From assembly GCA_019135895.1 (NCBI GenBank), contig JAGVVH010000154.1:1-64000 (forward strand): 64,000 bases of DNA, read 5' to 3'. The stretch's first letter is position 1. Every line of letters begins with the position of its first letter. The notes below the pieces were generated by a model. The model was not told the origin of the DNA. It did no database searches and was given only the letters and a program-made list of their open reading frames with translations. Positions 35,599-44,691 of the stretch are shown one piece after another. The position numbers and the translations under genes were made by a program. The stretch is from Bacteroidota bacterium (lineage in GTDB: Bacteria; Bacteroidota; Bacteroidia; Bacteroidales; WCHB1-69).

Positions 35599-35756
35599 AC
35601 ATTTTTTTCTTTAGTGAGCATTTTTTATACTTTATTTTGCTCATCTGTATACAAATGCCTAATTTTTAACACTTTATATTTTTAGATTGTTTAACATTCT
35701 TTAGGATTGTTTAGGAAGCGATAAATATATAACGTAAATTAAGAGCAAAAATAAGC

Positions 35757-38003
35757 TTATTCATTTTCAAATCCAATTCTTTCTATTTTTTCTATATTGT
35801 CAATTTCTTTAAGTTTTTCTATAAGTTCTCTAAGTGATTTAACATTTACAATGTAAAGCATGATGGTTCCTAGAAAAACATTACCTTTGGTTTCAATATT
35901 CATGGAACGAATATTCAAATCCATCTGATCAGAAATAATGTTTATAATTTCTCTGATCATTCCTTTTTTATCAAAGCCATATATTTTTATTCCTGACAGG
36001 AATGCAATGTCCTGTTCCTTACGCCATTTAGCTTTGATGATTCTGTTACCAAATTTGGACATTTGCTCAATAGCTTTGGGACAATTGGTTTGATGAATTA
36101 TTATTTCATCGTTAGCCATTTGGAATCCCACTACCGAATCTCCAGGAAGAGGATTGCAACAACTTGCAACAACATACTTAATTTTATCTGACGTATCATC
36201 AAGCATGAAAATTTCCGGATTTGTTGCCATTTTTTCATGGATAATATCATCTAAGGATTTATTAGTAATTTCATCAGAAACTTTTTTTTGAAATTCTTCC
36301 AACCAAACATTCTTTTCATTGGATAGAATTTTCTTTATTCTTGCTTTCGTTAATTTACCCTGAGCAATGAAATTCCAAAATTCAATGGGAGACTTAATTT
36401 TGGTGACCGCTTGAATTTTTCCAATGTTTTGAGGTATAAAATCAATCCCTAAATCTTCAAAATAGATTTCCAGTAATTTCATTCCTTTTTCAGAAGATTT
36501 TTTTTGTTCAATCTTTATGGCTTCTTTTATTGATTCACGCGAACGGGAAGTTTTAACAAAATCAATCCATTCTGATTTAGGCGTCTGTTTTTTGGAAGTG
36601 ATGATTTCTACCTGATCCCCATTTTTTAATACATAATCTATAGGAACAATATTGTAATTTACTTTTGCCCCAATACACTGATTTCCTAAACTGGAATGCA
36701 ATTCATAGGCAAAATCAAGGACAGTAGAACCTGAAGGTAGTATTTTTGTCTCTCCTTTTGGAGTAAAAATGATAACTTCTTTAAGATCTAAATTCAATTT
36801 AATTTCATTCAAAAAATCTAAAGCGTTTGAATCATCACTTTTTAAAACATTTCTGATTTTTGACAACCAATCCTCTACTCTATTTTCATATTCAGCAGGC
36901 GTACGGTGTTCTTCCTTATACTTAAAATGAGCAGCGAATCCATTTTCAGCAATTTCATCCATCCGTTTGGATCGAATCTGAACTTCTACCCATTTTCCGC
37001 TGTTACTCATTGCAGTAACATGCAATGACTGATATCCATTGGGTTTGGGATTAACTAAAAAGTTACGTTCACGAGAGGAATTTGTTTTATATAATTTTGT
37101 AACAATATCATATATTGACCAACAAATTTTCATTTCATCAGCAGGGTCGCTGTCAAATACAAAGCGAACAGCAAAAATGTCATAAATGTCTTCAAAATCT
37201 ATCTTTTTTCTTTTCATTTTCTGATAAATTGAAAAAATTGATTTTGTACGACTAGACATTTCAGCAGAAATACCATTTTCTTCCAACTTCTTTGTTATCG
37301 GCTTAACAAAATCCTCAATTAAAGCAAATCGTTCCGACTCTGAGCTCTTTAGTTTGTTGTATATCAAATTATAAGCAATTGGGTCTGTATATTTCATGGC
37401 ATAATCTTCAAGCTCACTCTTAATTTTGTAAAGTCCAAGTCTATGTGCAATAGGAACATAAAAATAAGAGGTTTCAGAAGATATTTTTAGCTTTTTCTCA
37501 TCAGCCATAAAATCAAGAGTTCGCATATTATGCAAACGGTCTGCTAGTTTTATCAAAATTACTCTGATATCATCCGACATAGAAAGAAAAATTTTCCTGA
37601 AATTTTCTGCCTGAATGGATGTATCGGGATCAAATTCAATATCATCAATTTTTGTAAGTCCGTCAATAATTAGTGCTATTTTATCTCCAAATATTTCTCT
37701 TATATCAGCAATAGTATATTCAGTATCTTCCACAACATCATGTAAAAAGGCACATACAACAGAAGTCGTTCCAAGATGAATTTCTTCAGAAACAATTTTG
37801 GCAACAGCCAAAGGATGATAAATATAAGGTTCTCCACTTTTACGTCTCATGTCCTTATGGGCATTGACAGCAAGCGTAAAAGCTTTCTTTATCATTTTCC
37901 TTTGCTCTTTATTGGTTTTATCATATAGATAAGTGAGAAGTTCTCTATATTTTTGAATTATGGTAGCATTTTCTAACTCTTCATTAGGAATATAAGTGTC
38001 CAT
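35757..38003 (-). CDS. Bifunctional (p)ppGpp synthetase/hydrolase (RelA/SpoT family)
   Basis: The 748-residue RSH protein has an HD hydrolase domain (YHPLAVAKIV, FLHDVVEDTEY), a synthetase domain (NPKPNGYQSLHVTAM, WVEVQIRSKRMDE), a TGS domain (IIFTPKGETKILPSGSTVLD), a Cys-containing zinc-finger-like region (ASCCNPLPGD) and a C-terminal ACT domain. Both the HDxxED and the synthetase motifs are intact, so it should make and degrade the stringent alarmone. It is encoded 17 bases after the T9SS subtilase gene, probably in one transcript with dnaX. Confidence 0.93.
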   Translation of the reverse strand: MDTYIPNEELENATIIQKYRELLTYLYDKTNKEQRKMIKKAFTLAVNAHKDMRRKSGEPYIYHPLAVAKIVSEEIHLGTTSVVCAFLHDVVEDTEYTIADIREIFGDKIALIIDGLTKIDDIEFDPDTSIQAENFRKIFLSMSDDIRVILIKLADRLHNMRTLDFMADEKKLKISSETSYFYVPIAHRLGLYKIKSELEDYAMKYTDPIAYNLIYNKLKSSESERFALIEDFVKPITKKLEENGISAEMSSRTKSIFSIYQKMKRKKIDFEDIYDIFAVRFVFDSDPADEMKICWSIYDIVTKLYKTNSSRERNFLVNPKPNGYQSLHVTAMSNSGKWVEVQIRSKRMDEIAENGFAAHFKYKEEHRTPAEYENRVEDWLSKIRNVLKSDDSNALDFLNEIKLNLDLKEVIIFTPKGETKILPSGSTVLDFAYELHSSLGNQCIGAKVNYNIVPIDYVLKNGDQVEIITSKKQTPKSEWIDFVKTSRSRESIKEAIKIEQKKSSEKGMKLLEIYFEDLGIDFIPQNIGKIQAVTKIKSPIEFWNFIAQGKLTKARIKKILSNEKNVWLEEFQKKVSDEITNKSLDDIIHEKMATNPEIFMLDDTSDKIKYVVASCCNPLPGDSVVGFQMANDEIIIHQTNCPKAIEQMSKFGNRIIKAKWRKEQDIAFLSGIKIYGFDKKGMIREIINIISDQMDLNIRSMNIETKGNVFLGTIMLYIVNVKSLRELIEKLKEIDNIEKIERIGFENE

Positions 38004-38020
38004 TTGTTATTATATGTGTA

Positions 38021-39946
38021 TTATTTTTTGATAAATTTCTCAACCAAAATATTATTAAAGTCAATAATTTTAATTAAATAAAAGCCTGCTTGATAATGTT
38101 GAATATCTATTTTTGTCACTCCTGAGGATAATTCTTGTTTAGCTATTAATTTGCCCGTAAGGTCAAATATCTCTGCTAATACAGGATGGTTATCACATTG
38201 GGTGGAAATATATAGATAATCATTTGCAGGATTTGGATATAGTGTATAGCGGTTTTCAGATACAACATTTTCATTAATTCCAATTACTTCCAATGCCTTA
38301 ATTACTGCCTGATGAGCATCTACTTTTCCATAGCCAAATCTTTCAACCCCACTTTCTGCAGTGAATTGATCCTGATAGGCAGTTTCATGCAATATCTCTT
38401 TAACCTGAGCTGAAGATAAATTCGGATTAGCTTGTAACATTAATGCCACAACTCCGGCCACAAAGGGTGATGACATGGAAGTTCCAGATAAGGAAATAAA
38501 TTTATATTGCCTGTCATTAAAAGTGACGGTGGTCGTTGCAGCTCCGACAGAATGATTTGTAAAACTAGAAATTGCTGCTACTACATTTTTTCCCGGAGCA
38601 GATATTTCAGGTTTAGTCCGATTGTCAATGGTTGGTCCATAACTTGAAAAATCACAAATTCCACCACCAATAAAATAACCGGCATAATTTTGTGACCGCG
38701 ATTGGTGAGCAGCTACCGTGATAACACTTTCTACATTTCCGGCAGCACCTACTCCATATTCAGGGTCTCCCGAAGTCCATCCCGTTAATCCCGAAGGTGC
38801 AACAAAAGGAGCTCCCCAATTACCAACATCATTGGTTAATTCTATTAAATTCCAAGCATGAAATTCTCCACTATCCGCCGTTACAAATAAGCCAAATTTA
38901 TAGTTTGAAACTGAGGGCTTTTTCAGCCTGAATCTGACTTCAGGGCGTGAATTATACACATTTGATTCCTGTAAATCAATTTTATAATATAAAGTATCCT
39001 GGTTGTAGATCAGAAATGTGTCAATATTGATATTGCCATCTCCGGTATTATAAAAATCTGAAGTTGCCAGCGATTGATTGGTGCTGTTCATGAGATTTAA
39101 AGCAAAAGCAAAATGGCTATTAGGCGAACTTGTCATAGTAATTGATTGCCCCCACATTTTGGGATAAGTTGAGGCAAACATTATCTGGGATTTAAGCGTA
39201 TCGTTACCTCCATTAAAAGAATGGTTTATATGAAAATTTACATCTCCATTGTTGCCACCACTTCCCACAAAAACGACACCTAAAGCTGATAATGAATCAA
39301 TTACATTAGCAATTCTACCTGTACCATCCATACTTCCAAAATAATATAATCCCCAGCTCATATTAATGACAAGACGTTTTTGTTCTTGTTGAGCAACCTG
39401 ATACATCCAGTTAAAAGCATCAATAATAGCTTGTTCATTAACCAAAATTGAAACAAACAGAAATTCTGCATCATACGCGACTCCACGATACTTCGTACCT
39501 GCGCCTGCACCTCCCGCGATACAACTTACATGAGTTCCATGATAATTATATTCATACACATTAAAAGTGTCACATTGTGCCTCCAAAAGAGCATTTTGGC
39601 CCATTATTTCCTTCCCGTAATTAAACCCTGAAGGCGCAGGACCAGCCGTACGATATTGATCCCATGCACCTAAAATCCTGTAATAAAGCATGCTGGTATC
39701 GTAGAAAACCGGATTGGTAAAATCAAATCCCCAGTCAGTTACTCCAATAATTACATCTTTGCCCGAATATCCCTCTGGTAAATCAACTCCAACCCAAACA
39801 CTATCAACTCTTCCATCATGAACTGCTTTGTTGAGTTGTTGACCCTGAATATCAAATTTTTGTGCCTGAATATTGTTTAAGAGTAAAGAGAATATTAGAA
39901 ACAACCATAGATATGATTTCATATTTGGAATATGTATTTTATTCAT
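38021..39946 (-). CDS. Secreted subtilisin-like (S8) protease with T9SS sorting domain
   Basis: The 641-residue protein has a signal peptide ending NIQAQ; an internal ATG at 39922 is an alternative start that avoids overlapping the previous gene. The S8 triad is Asp71 (GVTDWGFD), His136 (YHGTHVSCIAGG) and Ser in SLSGTSMSSPFVAG. A roughly 180-residue beta-rich insert lies between the His and Ser regions. The C-terminal 80 residues form a type A T9SS sorting domain (YTLYPNPANDYLYIS, ending FNNILVEKFIKK). It should be exported through the type IX system, like the S1 protease at the left end of the window. Confidence 0.9.
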   Translation of the reverse strand: MNKIHIPNMKSYLWLFLIFSLLLNNIQAQKFDIQGQQLNKAVHDGRVDSVWVGVDLPEGYSGKDVIIGVTDWGFDFTNPVFYDTSMLYYRILGAWDQYRTAGPAPSGFNYGKEIMGQNALLEAQCDTFNVYEYNYHGTHVSCIAGGAGAGTKYRGVAYDAEFLFVSILVNEQAIIDAFNWMYQVAQQEQKRLVINMSWGLYYFGSMDGTGRIANVIDSLSALGVVFVGSGGNNGDVNFHINHSFNGGNDTLKSQIMFASTYPKMWGQSITMTSSPNSHFAFALNLMNSTNQSLATSDFYNTGDGNINIDTFLIYNQDTLYYKIDLQESNVYNSRPEVRFRLKKPSVSNYKFGLFVTADSGEFHAWNLIELTNDVGNWGAPFVAPSGLTGWTSGDPEYGVGAAGNVESVITVAAHQSRSQNYAGYFIGGGICDFSSYGPTIDNRTKPEISAPGKNVVAAISSFTNHSVGAATTTVTFNDRQYKFISLSGTSMSSPFVAGVVALMLQANPNLSSAQVKEILHETAYQDQFTAESGVERFGYGKVDAHQAVIKALEVIGINENVVSENRYTLYPNPANDYLYISTQCDNHPVLAEIFDLTGKLIAKQELSSGVTKIDIQHYQAGFYLIKIIDFNNILVEKFIKK

Positions 39947-40796
39947 TTGTTTTTAATTTCAAAATCTCAATAAAATTAACAATATCAGTGTTTTGTTCTT
40001 TTAGAATTCTAATTTTCTCCCTATTGTCAAGAATGACAACTTTGCTTTCTAAATCAGCATCAATAATAATTTTGATTTTTTCAATTTCATTATTAAAGTT
40101 ATTTCTTAAATAGGAAAGAATATCTCTTTGTCTCATTTCAATTTCGCCCTTCTGAAGTTCATTTTTTACGGTGATAAGAATATCATTATCTAAAATATCA
40201 GGTAGATTATTTTTAAGAGAAAAATAAACAGTGGGAACTTTATCAAAAACAACATCCAGCATATTGTTCCAATGTGACATAAAATCAAGCGAAGATTCCT
40301 GATCAGGTTGTGTTTCTCCCTGATTTATGTTGTCAGGAATCTCTTCTTGAACTAATTCAACTTTGGATTCTGATGATATCTCTTCTGGTGCTTTCGGAAT
40401 AATTTGTGAATTGCCTATATTAACTCTATTGGATTGATTCTCAATCTCCTTCTGAGATTCTGAAGATGAATTATCATCCTGAGAATCATTGGCAAATGAT
40501 GTATCAGTAATTTCATTTTTTACCTCATTCTCTATTTCGGGCAGATTTGTATCTGGTTTTAATGTGTTATTTTCCTTTGGCTGAATTTCTTCATTTTTCT
40601 GATCTTGAATAGAAGTATCCTTAATAATTTCTTTCAGAGAAGGAGATTTTTTAACAGGATTGATTACCGGGGCAACAAACTTTTGCTTAGATTGTTTTGG
40701 CATCCAGCCCGGAGCTTTGTCATCATTTTTTTTCGTTTCACTATCACTCCCGTGATTGCCTGACTGCAGCTTTTGCTTTATATTGATAGTTTGCAT
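39939..40796 (-). pseudogene. dnaX: DnaX tau-specific C-terminal region (out of frame with the ATPase part)
   Basis: The 285-residue frame begins inside the end of the dnaX ATPase frame. It carries a long Lys/Asn/Glu/Ser-rich linker and then a folded end, with HWNNMLDVVFDKVPTVYFSL, NELQKGEIEMRQ and ILSYLRNNFNN, that looks like the C-terminal domain of Bacteroidota DnaX. It is thus the tau extension displaced by a +1 frame change. Two TTTGCATT copies at 40790-40807 (10-bp period) sit at the junction; removing one period joins the frames. Alternatives are programmed frameshifting or a separate tau-like protein; I consider an indel most likely. Confidence 0.6.
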
Positions 40797-41874
40797 TGAT
40801 TTGCATTAAGCAAATTTCTACAGATAAGCGTTTGTTATTGGATAATTTATAATTAAAATCACAAAGATTGGCTAATTCCAGTGCTCTTACTAATAGCATT
40901 TTATCAATTTTTTTTGCCTGTTCAGAAAATTTAGCCTTCACACTATCAGATACTTCCATCAACCGAATGGTATTATGATTCCTGGCCATCAACAAGTTAC
41001 GAAAATGAGCTGCCAACCCGGCAATCAAATGCTGAGCATCAAATCCTTTATTTAATATATCATCTAGGAGTAACAACGAGGAAGTCTGATCTTCACTAAA
41101 CAGAAAATCAGTCATTTTGAAGTAATTATCAACATCCAATACATTCAAATTATCAATTGCAGCCTGATAGGTAATGTTTTTTCCTGTAAAACTTACCAAC
41201 TGGTCAAAAATAGACAAAGCATCACGGAGGGCTCCATCTGCTTTGGCTGCAACAATTCTCAGTGCTTCCCGATCAGCAACAACATTTTCATTGGTTGAAA
41301 CATACTGTAATAGTTTGATAATATCATCATCCTTGATTCTCATAAAATCATATACCTGACAACGTGACAGAATGGTAGGAATAATTTTATGTTTTTCAGT
41401 AGTTGCCAAAATAAATTTTGCATAAGAAGGAGGTTCTTCCAAAGTCTTTAAGAATGCATTAAAAGCCTGATTCGAAAGCATATGAACTTCATCAATAATA
41501 TATACTTTATATTTTGCTCCCTGTGGCGAAATACGAACCTGATCAACTAATGCTCGGATATCATCAACTGAGTTGTTTGAAGCAGCATCTAATTCATAAA
41601 TATTAAAAGATGTCGATTCATTAAACAATCGACAGGATTCACACTCGTTACAAGGTTCACCATCTTCGGTAAGATGCAAACAATTCAAAGCTTTGGCAAA
41701 AATTCTAGCACATGTTGTTTTGCCAACGCCTCTTGGCCCACAAAACAAAAAAGCTTGTGCAACCTGCCCAGACTTGATGGCATTTTTTAATGTAGATGTG
41801 ATGGTATCTTGCCCTACTACTGATTTAAACGTCGAAGGACGGTATTTTCGAGCTGAAACAATAAAATTATCCAT
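40744..41874 (-). CDS. dnaX: DNA polymerase III subunit gamma/tau, ATPase part
   Basis: The 376-residue frame encodes the clamp-loader ATPase: YRPSTFKSVVGQ, Walker A FCGPRGVGKTTCARIFA, the zinc cysteines in CNECESC, Walker B IIDEVHMLSNQAF, sensor 1 FILATTEKHKI and the SRC motif. Domain III follows (FDAQHLIAGLAAHFRNLL). It stops at ...AAVRQSRE, giving a gamma-length product without tau. The tau part follows in another frame. A gamma-only product could assemble a clamp loader but would not bind the polymerase core. Confidence 0.88.
   Translation of the reverse strand: MDNFIVSARKYRPSTFKSVVGQDTITSTLKNAIKSGQVAQAFLFCGPRGVGKTTCARIFAKALNCLHLTEDGEPCNECESCRLFNESTSFNIYELDAASNNSVDDIRALVDQVRISPQGAKYKVYIIDEVHMLSNQAFNAFLKTLEEPPSYAKFILATTEKHKIIPTILSRCQVYDFMRIKDDDIIKLLQYVSTNENVVADREALRIVAAKADGALRDALSIFDQLVSFTGKNITYQAAIDNLNVLDVDNYFKMTDFLFSEDQTSSLLLLDDILNKGFDAQHLIAGLAAHFRNLLMARNHNTIRLMEVSDSVKAKFSEQAKKIDKMLLVRALELANLCDFNYKLSNNKRLSVEICLMQINANYQYKAKAAVRQSRE
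40790..40807. repeat. 10-bp-period direct repeat at the dnaX frame break
   Basis: TTTGCATT occurs at 40790-40797 and 40800-40807. Removing one 10-bp period restores a continuous dnaX frame (reading LMQTINIKQK). The match is 8 of 10 bases, so the duplication is imperfect. Confidence 0.6.
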
Positions 41875-41943
41875 AATGAATTAATGAGTAAAGATCTAAT
41901 TTAACATATAAGGTTCATCAACTTGCATCTCTATTACTTTCTG

Positions 41944-41951
41944 CAAAAATA
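41944..41951 (-). promoter_or_regulatory. -7 element of the dnaX-subtilase-RSH transcript
   Basis: TATTTTTG on the minus strand, 69 bases before the dnaX ATG. Confidence 0.45.
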
Positions 41952-42048
41952 TAAATAATTTGTCTTTTTCTCCACATATTTTTTCTATTATTGTAAAAAA
42001 AATACAGAATATTAAAATGTTGATATTCACTATATTATTATATTGCTA

Positions 42049-42669
42049 ATGATAAATTTGAGTCTTGAAGGGAAAGAACTTCCCATTATGGAAGAATTTT
42101 ATTCTTTACAAGGAGAGGGGTTTCATTCGGGTAAACCTGCCTATTTTTTAAGAGTTGGGGGATGTGATGTGGGCTGTTTTTTTTGTGATGTCAAGGAATC
42201 ATGGGATGCCTCAAAGCATACTTTAACCCCTACAGATGAGGTTATTGCACGGATCGCTTGCAATCCTTCAGGTGCAGTAGTTGTTACTGGTGGCGAACCA
42301 TTACTATACAATATGAATTATTTGTGTGATGAGCTACATAAATTGGGGTTTTTGCTTTTCCTCGAAACTTCCGGTTCAGAACCTCTTAGCGGCTGCTGGG
42401 ATTGGATTTGTCTTTCTCCAAAAAAAGATGCTGCTCCCTTGCCTGAATTGTTGAAGATTGCCAATGAACTTAAAGTGATTATATATGATGAGGATGATTT
42501 TGTCTGGGCAGAAAAAAATTGTGCAAAAGTTAAAGAACAATGTTTGCTCTATTTGCAACCTGAGTGGAGCAATGCTAAAAAAATGATGCAACCTATTGTT
42601 GATTATGCTCTGAATAATCCAAAATGGAGAGTCTCCATTCAGAGCCATAAGTATATGAAAATTCCTTAA
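42049..42669 (+). CDS. queE: 7-carboxy-7-deazaguanine synthase (radical SAM)
   Basis: Start at the ATG at 42049; the longer frame opens with TTG two codons earlier. The protein of about 206 residues has the substrate-loop motif SLQGEGFHSGKPAYFLRVGG and the cluster motif CDVGCFFCD (CxxxCxxC). VVTGGEPLLY and the ending VSIQSHKYMKIP are standard for QueE. It makes the 7-deazaguanine core for queuosine. No queC, queD or queF lies next to it. Confidence 0.9.
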   Translation: MINLSLEGKELPIMEEFYSLQGEGFHSGKPAYFLRVGGCDVGCFFCDVKESWDASKHTLTPTDEVIARIACNPSGAVVVTGGEPLLYNMNYLCDELHKLGFLLFLETSGSEPLSGCWDWICLSPKKDAAPLPELLKIANELKVIIYDEDDFVWAEKNCAKVKEQCLLYLQPEWSNAKKMMQPIVDYALNNPKWRVSIQSHKYMKIP

Positions 42670-42675
42670 TAACTT

Positions 42676-43773
42676 TTAAACATTAAATCTGATGTGAAGT
42701 ATATCACCATCTTGTACTTCATAGTTTTTGCCCTCAACAGACAGTTTTCCCGCTTCCTTGCATTTTAATTCCGACCCATAAGTTTTCAAATCATTATATT
42801 TGATTACTTCAGCCCGGATAAATCCTCTTTCTAAGTCACTGTGAATAGATCCGGCAGCCTGAGGTGCGAGCATTCCCTTGCGAATAGTCCAAGCTCTGTT
42901 TTCCTTTCCTCCAACAGTAAAAAAGGATATTAATTTCAATAAACTATAAGCTTCTTTGATAACTTTGTTCACACCAGGCTCGCTTAAACCAACATCTGAT
43001 AAAAAGTCTTTTCTGTCTTCTTCGTTTTCAAGTTCAGCAATTTCCGATTCAATTTTAGCTGCAATTACTAAAGGAGTTATGCCTTGTTCATTTAAGTACT
43101 CCCTTACTTTATCAACATAAACATTACCTTTTACAGCATCATTGTCGTTTACATTACAAACAAACATCATGGGCTTTTCAGTCAATAGCATCATATCGGC
43201 CACAACCGACCTTTCTTCTTCTGTAACTTCAAGAGTTCTGATATTCTGAAAATTTTCAATATGAGTTTTATATTTAAAAAGAATTTCAAGATCTCTCTTA
43301 GCATTTTTGTCCCCTACTTTTGCAGCTTTCTCAACTTTTTGGATTTTTCGTTCAATTTGTTCAAGATCTTTAACTTGCAATTCAAAATCTATGATTTCGA
43401 TATCTCTGACCGGATCAATGGAACCCTCTACATGAGGCATATTGGGATTGTCAAAACAACGAATCACATGAATCAAGGCATCACAAAGTCTGACATCAGC
43501 CAAAAAACTGTTCCCAATACCTTCTCCCTGACTGGCTCCTTTGGCAAGACCGGGGATATCAACAACATCTAAAGTTGCATAAACCAACTTCTCCGCCGGT
43601 ATAAAAGTATTTATATGGGCAAGCCTTTCATCGGGAACAGGACATACGCCAATATTGGATTTATTAGTGCTGTATGCAAATTCCGTAGTAACAGCCTTAG
43701 TATTGGATATACAATTAAACATTGTTGTCTTCCCTGAATTGGTAAGACCCACAATCCCACATTTTAAACTCAT
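42676..43773 (-). CDS. ychF: Ribosome-binding ATPase YchF
   Basis: The 365-residue Obg-family protein has the P-loop GLTNSGKTT, LDVVDIPGLAKGASQGEGIG, an IHVIRCFD segment, a coiled-coil insert and a C-terminal TGS domain ending EVQDGDILHIRF. YchF prefers ATP over GTP and binds ribosomes, with a role in stress responses. The gene stops 6 bases from queE (convergent) and starts 11 bases after the broken nifU-like gene, so they likely form one transcript. Confidence 0.93.
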   Translation of the reverse strand: MSLKCGIVGLTNSGKTTMFNCISNTKAVTTEFAYSTNKSNIGVCPVPDERLAHINTFIPAEKLVYATLDVVDIPGLAKGASQGEGIGNSFLADVRLCDALIHVIRCFDNPNMPHVEGSIDPVRDIEIIDFELQVKDLEQIERKIQKVEKAAKVGDKNAKRDLEILFKYKTHIENFQNIRTLEVTEEERSVVADMMLLTEKPMMFVCNVNDNDAVKGNVYVDKVREYLNEQGITPLVIAAKIESEIAELENEEDRKDFLSDVGLSEPGVNKVIKEAYSLLKLISFFTVGGKENRAWTIRKGMLAPQAAGSIHSDLERGFIRAEVIKYNDLKTYGSELKCKEAGKLSVEGKNYEVQDGDILHIRFNV

Positions 43774-43784
43774 ATTTTATTAAT

Positions 43785-44040
43785 TTAAAAATTAAGCACT
43801 ACATCTTCCACGGCTTTAATTTCAGGTAAATATTGTTGAATAGTTTGCTCAACACCTTGCTTAAGAGTGGCTTTTGCATGCGGGCAGGTTCCACAGGCCC
43901 CTTGTAATTTTACTTTTACAACATTATCGGAAGTTAGAAGTTAATTCTATAAATTCAATATCACCACCATCATTTTGAAGGTAGGGACGAATTTGTGAAA
44001 TGATTGATTTTACTTTTTGTTCTAACGAGGTATTTTCCAT
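43785..44040 (-). pseudogene. NifU-like Fe-S scaffold protein, frameshifted by a 7-bp duplication
   Basis: The ATG at 44040 opens MENTSLEQKVKSIISQIRPY and then the NifU-domain marker NDGGDIEFIELTS. The frame shifts and stops after 38 codons. One frame over, the rest of the domain follows: DNVVKVKLQGACGTCPHAKA with the CxxC cluster ligands, then LKQGVEQTIQQYLPEIKAVE. The break is a perfect tandem GAAGTTA duplication at 43930-43943; removing 7 bases restores an 83-residue NifU C-terminal-domain protein. Such proteins carry Fe-S clusters to target enzymes. Confidence 0.85.
43930..43943. repeat. Perfect 7-bp tandem duplication inside the nifU-like gene
   Basis: GAAGTTA at 43930-43936 is followed directly by GAAGTTA at 43937-43943. 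The extra copy adds 7 bases and breaks the reading frame. Confidence 0.9.
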
Positions 44041-44059
44041 GTGTCAATATTTTTGTTTG

Positions 44060-44067
44060 CAAAAATA
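44060..44067 (-). promoter_or_regulatory. -7 element of the nifU-like/ychF transcript
   Basis: TATTTTTG on the minus strand, 19 bases before the nifU-like ATG. Confidence 0.5.
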
Positions 44068-44286
44068 ACAATAAAAAAGATAGATGCCTTTTTTGCTGTC
44101 AACAAATACTCCTTTTTCCATGATAAATAATAATCAATAAAGTCATTAAAAAAATACTTTCATTGTTATTTTTTATTGCTTTTTACCTTCACTGTATCTG
44201 TTAATTAATAAGTAGGTCTGTATTTTACAAAAAAAAATTCAATAGAAAAAACAAATAAAAGAAGAGTAATATAGAAAGTAAGATGC

Positions 44287-44313
44287 AAAAAAAAAACAGC
44301 CAAAAGGCTGTTA
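44287..44313 (-). terminator. Terminator of the tRNA Thr-Tyr-Gly transcript
   Basis: A 7-bp stem (AACAGCC/GGCTGTT) with a 4-base loop is followed on the minus strand by a run of T residues, starting 2 bases beyond the tRNA-Gly 3' end. Confidence 0.85.
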
Positions 44314-44314
44314 G

Positions 44315-44387
44315 AGCGGAAAACGGGGCTCGAACCCGCCACCTACAGCTTGGAAGGCTGTCGCTCTACCAAATGAGCTACTTCCGC
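44315..44387 (-). tRNA. tRNA-Gly (TCC)
   Basis: A 73-base cloverleaf on the minus strand with acceptor GCGGAAG pairing TTTCCGC, anticodon TCC in CAGCCTTCCAAGCTG and T-loop TTCGAGC. CCA is not encoded. Third gene of a three-tRNA transcript. Confidence 0.95.
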
Positions 44388-44395
44388 TTGGGGAG

Positions 44396-44477
44396 TGGGA
44401 GGGGGAGGATTCGAACCTCCGAAGGCTGCGCCAACAGATTTACAGTCTGCCCCATTTGACCGCTCTGGTACCCTCCC
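44396..44477 (-). tRNA. tRNA-Tyr (GTA)
   Basis: An 82-base class II tRNA with a long variable arm. Acceptor GGGAGGG pairs with CCCTCCC, anticodon GTA is in CAGACTGTAAATCTG, T-loop TTCGAAT. CCA is not encoded. It lies 8 bases before tRNA-Gly. Confidence 0.95.
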
Positions 44478-44482
44478 AATTG

Positions 44483-44555
44483 AGCCGATAGACGGACTCG
44501 AACCGCCGACCGGCTGATTACAAATCAGCTGCTCTACCAACTGAGCTACATCGGC
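44483..44555 (-). tRNA. tRNA-Thr (TGT)
   Basis: A 73-base cloverleaf with acceptor GCCGATG pairing TATCGGC, anticodon TGT in CTGATTTGTAATCAG and T-loop TTCGAGT. First of the three tRNAs; Thr-Tyr-Gly order is common in Bacteroidota. CCA is not encoded. Confidence 0.95.
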
Positions 44556-44583
44556 TTGAGATTTGATAGTTTCAAATAACGTT

Positions 44584-44614
44584 CCCGTTTTATTTCAAAC
44601 GGGCTGCAAAAATA
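44584..44614 (-). promoter_or_regulatory. tRNA operon promoter with a leader hairpin
   Basis: TATTTTTG (-7) at 44607-44614 on the minus strand precedes a 7-bp hairpin (CCCGTTT/AAACGGG, 44584-44603) located at or just after the predicted transcription start and 28 bases ahead of tRNA-Thr. Confidence 0.5.
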
Positions 44615-44691
44615 GATTTTTTTTTGATTATACGGAATAGTCTTGATTATTTTTTTTCAAGGATTTGTTTATTATGTTGATTTTTAGTTTC

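Noticed and set aside
40727-40734. A8 run (minus strand) as a slippage site that would explain the dnaX split
   Set aside because: The ATPase frame already stops at 40744-40746, upstream of this run in the reading direction, so slippage here cannot rescue it.
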